Origin: Planococcus citri
Taxonomy: Eukaryota; Arthropoda; Insecta; Hemiptera; Pseudococcidae
Direction: 5' to 3'
DNA: 64,000 nucleotides
NCBI RefSeq assembly: GCF_950023065.1
Contig: NC_088677.1
Coordinates: 67,791,469 to 67,855,468 of the forward strand
Position numbers and translations under genes: made by a program. Positions 60,449 through 64,000 of the stretch are shown here, piece by piece; within the stretch, counting starts at the first letter, position 1, and every line of letters starts with the position of its first letter. The notes below the pieces were generated by a model that was not told where the DNA came from, searched no databases, and saw only the letters and a list, made by a program, of their open reading frames with translations.

Positions 60449-61113
60449 TGAGCCATTCCATGCACGTCAAATCGGCAGATTTTCACACGATGGGCCTTCA
60501 ATTCTTTTAAAAATCAGATCATGTGTAGAGATCATTAATCCATGGCAAATGACGCAAACCGGACATTTTTTCGATTTTTTTCAGCGGAGCTATGCAATTT
60601 CAAAGTTCTCCAAAATGGCCGAAAATGGAAAATTTCAGTTGCAAATAGCTCCAGTTGTACGTAGTATAGAATTTTGAACTTTTTTCCAAATTGTAGTACT
60701 TTGAGAGGGTAATCAACAAATGATGTAAAACTCAGTGTTGCCACTTTCAAAGACCTAAAAAAATCTATTTAAAAGCTATAATTTAAATGTAACCATGATC
60801 TTGACGCGTGAAAATTCTGAAAAAATTCTCAGTTTTAGTCCTTTTTATGTAGAATAACATATCAAAAAATTGGAGTGGCATTTTTTTTTCATTTTCGAGA
60901 AAAAAAATTACAAGTTTGGCACTTATTGCAAAAATACCATTAGAAACCTAAAAACTGAAAATGTTTGCATCTTCGAGATATTTTACCAATATGTAGACAA
61001 ACATGTGAAAAAATATTCCCCTCGCCTCCCAATTGACTTCTACACATGATCTGATTAAAAACAAATCGAAGACCCATCGTGCAAAAATCCGCTGATTTGG
61101 CATGGAATGGCCC
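60449..61113. mobile_element. TIR element with ~85 bp inverted ends
   Basis: The left end (gagccattccatgcacgtca, then cacgatgggcc and cagatcatgtgtagag) is mirrored at the right (ctacacatgatctg, gacccatcgtgc, catggaatggccc). About 665 bp, non-coding, so a MITE-like element. Target duplication not evident. Confidence 0.7.
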
Positions 61114-62442
61114 TATCGGATCTATTATACCTATGTTGTTTGAACGATGCTTTTTAGAAATTAAATTTGTGGGTAACTTATTTCGTGGAAGTACTTAGAT
61201 TAGTTGGGCTTAAAACATATCATGCGTAGACGTACCTGTATCTGTACCTACCTATTGTACTATGATAGGTGATGAAAATATTTTCATTTTTGTTTCCGAA
61301 AAATACACAAAACTAACGTTCGGATTGAAGCTCAATTCAAAAATCAATTACATGAAATAATTATGCTAAAAAACCTATGCAATATCACCATAAAATGATC
61401 TCCTGATGACTGGTGATATGGTGCTTGACGCGGTTGAAACCTTTTTTTATCAGTCTGATGACATCTCCATATAATGTGAAATGTGTCACAGAATTTCAAA
61501 TTTCATTTCACGTGAGGTCATTTCTGGGTAACTTAACAGAACTTTTTTTTGCCTGAAATGTTATCAATACAATGACTGGATTTCAATATTGGAAATTACT
61601 GTTTATGATTCGATTCGAATAACTGCTTCACGCGAATTGAGACAATTTTATTTTCAAATGAATTTTTAAACCCATGTTGAAGTTTATTCGTAGATTCGCT
61701 AAATTAACTCTGAAATTGATGTTTTTATTTTGTGCATTTCCCATAAGAAATACTTTTAGTTGAAACATAACGGAAGTACATTGTACATGTTGGTACCTCT
61801 ACCTATAGGTACCATATACCTACATCGTGGATACAGTCTCACACATTTCGCGGTGCTTGCTTCGTGCATTGTACCATAACAAGTACATTGTACATGTACA
61901 CGTATCATTTAAAGTGGTTGCAGTGAGTTGGCTTCACGAAATATATACGAGCGTTTTCGAAGAAATGAATTGAAAGTGTTCTGAAAATTCGATTTTTACG
62001 TCACACAAATATGAGAAATTTTATCGTAAAATAAAATGAAAAATACATGATTTTTTCTTTGGAAACTATGATATAGGTATAATATTACCATATCTGACTA
62101 ATAAATTTACATTGCGTTGTATTACTTTTTCAAAAGTTGATTTTCCACTCGAAATCGTTTCCAATTTTAATACAATTATTTTATTTAATTAAATTTAAAT
62201 TGTGGGTCTACCGTAGTTGAGTATGTATGTATTATGAGACTACGAACCCCTGAATTTATCATTTGTGAATAAAGTATCAAAAATATTTTTCTTCAAGAAA
62301 TACGTGTATATTATTTACATATTTATACTTACTTAAAATATTGTTTCACTAAAAAAAATTGTATACAAAATTCAAGTCATCAATCTTAATAATAAATTCT
62401 AAACAGTCGCATAAAAATGTCTACCTATTCGATAGCCCATAA
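61114..62442. other. Intergenic between the innexins, nothing recognised
   Basis: AT-rich; gtacattgtacatgt-like short palindromes near 61780 and 61880. No supported gene. The 3' UTR of innexin 2 should lie at the right end. Confidence 0.4.
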
Positions 62443-63702
62443 CTACAATTTTATTTCATCATCGACCTTTGATAAGCGAAACCGCAAAGTGTGTTTTTCA
62501 GACTCATCATTGTCGATTGAATTGAACTTCAAATTTTCATCCAGAGTTTCAACATTTACATGGTACTCAACAGTGTAACGATTGGTTAAGGCAGACGTTT
62601 CATCGGGTTGTTTTTTCTCCTCATAAGGAAGTTTCATCGTTTCCTGATAGGTATTAGAAGAAAGCTTTTCTAGCACATCTTCGTCTTCATCTGCCAATGA
62701 AAGATACGTGAAAGAGTCTTTACTCGTATTCGTATCGAAACCACTGTCGTCGATTAACAACGCATGTAGCTCATTGATGAACTCGCGATAGTATTTTGAG
62801 CACAAATTTCTGCCCAATAAATCCCATACGAAGAAATCTCCTATCTGTAACAGTGTAACATATTCAAATCGATGAGGTCATTTTCTTCGTACCTACTTTG
62901 GGTGAAAATCTCATCTTATGATACACCAAAATTTTACTCACTTGACTTTTCTGCACAATATCTTCTATTTTATATTTGTCTTTAGAAGAGTAATGCCTCT
63001 TTAAAACTTTTTCGCGAACGTAACGTGAAAAATAAAGTGCTACGCTGCATATGATGGGGAAAAGCGAAATGCAGGCTAAAAAGATGAACCAAAACCTGTA
63101 AAAAAAATTATTCATTACAGATTGCAGTAGTTTGAATAGAACAAGATTTTAATTTTTGTATCACGTACCACAGGAAAATATAAATTTTCTCGTTAAGATT
63201 ATTTAAAGCTAGGATGCACATGAAATCGAGGGTTTGAACGGTTCCACTGGAACCGTATTTGTGAAAGTCACATTTGGTCACTCGGGGAAAACTTTCGATC
63301 ATCGGATCTGTTCTGTTTTCTTGAATGGTTTCGGTGAATTGCAAAACTCTGGTCCCGTATGTGATGAATTCGCCGTTTAGGAACGAATCGATCAAGACCA
63401 TATTCAATATCTGAAAATTGTCAGCTCGTTTTCAATTTGTTTAAAGTCAAATAATGAGCGATGATTGGTGCGTTACGTACTACGTTGATGAAGTTGAGAA
63501 ACTCGCAAAAGTAATACATCAACGCGTATGTATTGTGCGTATGCAGGGATTCGACCGCGAAATATCTCGCCAATTCCTTCACGCTCTTCACGTGTTCTTG
63601 CTTGACTCCTGATATAGGACCTCTTATATTTGCGGTCAAGTGGCAGATTCTTCTGTCTTCCCAGTTTTTCCAAATCCAGTGTGGTATGTAGAATAAAGCG
63701 CC
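62443..63702 (-). CDS. Innexin, tandem copy 2, 3' part (runs off the right edge)
   Basis: Four exons are inside the window: 63481-63702, 63169-63410, 62942-63095 and 62443-62844 (340 codons including the stop). The first exons, with the N-terminus, TM1 and first extracellular loop, lie beyond the right edge. Seen here: ALFYIPHWIWKNWEDR after TM2, LHTHN, FFCEF-type TM3 (YYFCEFLNFINV), KCDFHKYGSSG and C-I-L-A-L-N in extracellular loop 2, NEKIYIFLWFWF and TM4. Exons 4 and 5 are exactly as long as in copy 1 (242 and 154 bases), with the same phases. The last exon encodes a much longer acidic, Ser/Thr-rich cytoplasmic tail, likely a regulatory or partner-binding region. It is a plasma-membrane channel subunit by family. 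Confidence 0.92.
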
Positions 63703-64000
63703 CTGAAAGTCGATTTGGTTGCAATTTTGTTCGATCCATTAGCAAAATAGGCATGTATCCTGATTGTAGAAAATTTTTTAGTCTGGAGTGAAATCGAAGG
63801 AGCGTTTTTCAGGTCAATTTTCAAAAGATGAATCAATTTGTAAATTTTTGGAAAATTTTTCAAAGTTCAAGTCTTGTCTGTTTCCTATGAAAAATTCAAA
63901 ATTTCATCAAGTGGTGGTAGAAATCTGGAATTTTGACTCATTTACTATTTTTGATCCCTTGAATCGAATGGTGATGAATACACCCTTCAAAACATAGACA
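63703..64000. other. Intron of innexin 2, with a foldback-family fragment
   Basis: Upstream of the acceptor ctttcag at 63703-63709. Sequence at ~63890-63990 (aaaatttcatcaagtgg, then ccttgaatcgaatggtgatg) resembles the foldback family arm units. Confidence 0.5.

Noticed and set aside
63481..63702. Suspected frameshift in exon 3 of innexin copy 2
   Set aside because: Recount of the G-run (three Gs) gives 222 bases, in frame and matching the paralogue with three extra residues.

Overview
The window reads as nuclear DNA of an insect, most likely a sternorrhynchan hemipteran such as a mealybug or a relative. It is AT-rich, has short GT-AG introns inside recognisable animal genes, encodes innexins (invertebrate gap-junction proteins), and is crowded with short inverted-repeat elements. 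The recurrent taggtacctac-type motif also suggests this group, but the placement is inference.

Layout. Bases 1-18840 are repeat territory. At the left edge lies one intact intronless gene of unknown family (544 codons, possibly open at its 5' end). A broken partial copy sits at 16374-17037 inside a ~2.5 kb segmental duplication (729-3244 versus 16374-18838). Between the two copies are a retropepsin-like ORF on the minus strand, two long foldback inverted repeats (6565-8149 and 9110-11202), a TA-flanked miniature element and several degenerate arrays. Bases 18840-24283 are largely gene-free and may include the 3' UTR of the next gene.

Bases 24284-34445 hold the clearest conserved genes: a CTD small-phosphatase-like gene (minus, 5 coding exons, one 3.7 kb intron filled by a miniature transposon and a 2.3 kb array of dyad-symmetric repeats); the PP2A activator PTPA (plus, 8 exons), divergent from the phosphatase; and an unrecognised acidic protein (minus, 4 exons), convergent with PTPA. 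Bases 34446-48780 are mostly intergenic, with a 300 bp direct duplication, a short ORF, two terminal-inverted-repeat elements, a degenerate array and one two-exon gene for a Ser/Asn/Thr-rich protein.

Bases 48780-55185 carry a tandem pair of Su(var)3-9-type histone H3K9 methyltransferase-like genes. Each has an uninterrupted coding region behind a small 5'-UTR intron. Bases 57425-64000 carry a tandem pair of innexin genes on the minus strand; the second runs off the right edge. Repeats of the same foldback family seen on the left reappear between them.

How the genes relate: CTDSP-like phosphatase and PTPA both act in Ser/Thr dephosphorylation and share an intergenic region, but there is no operon logic here. 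The most notable biology is the duplicated H3K9 methyltransferase pair, because mealybugs and scale insects silence the paternal genome through H3K9-methylated heterochromatin. The foldback repeats come second, as possible sources of long hairpin RNA. Exon boundaries were assigned by eye from GT-AG sites, frame continuity and paralogue comparison. No database search was possible.
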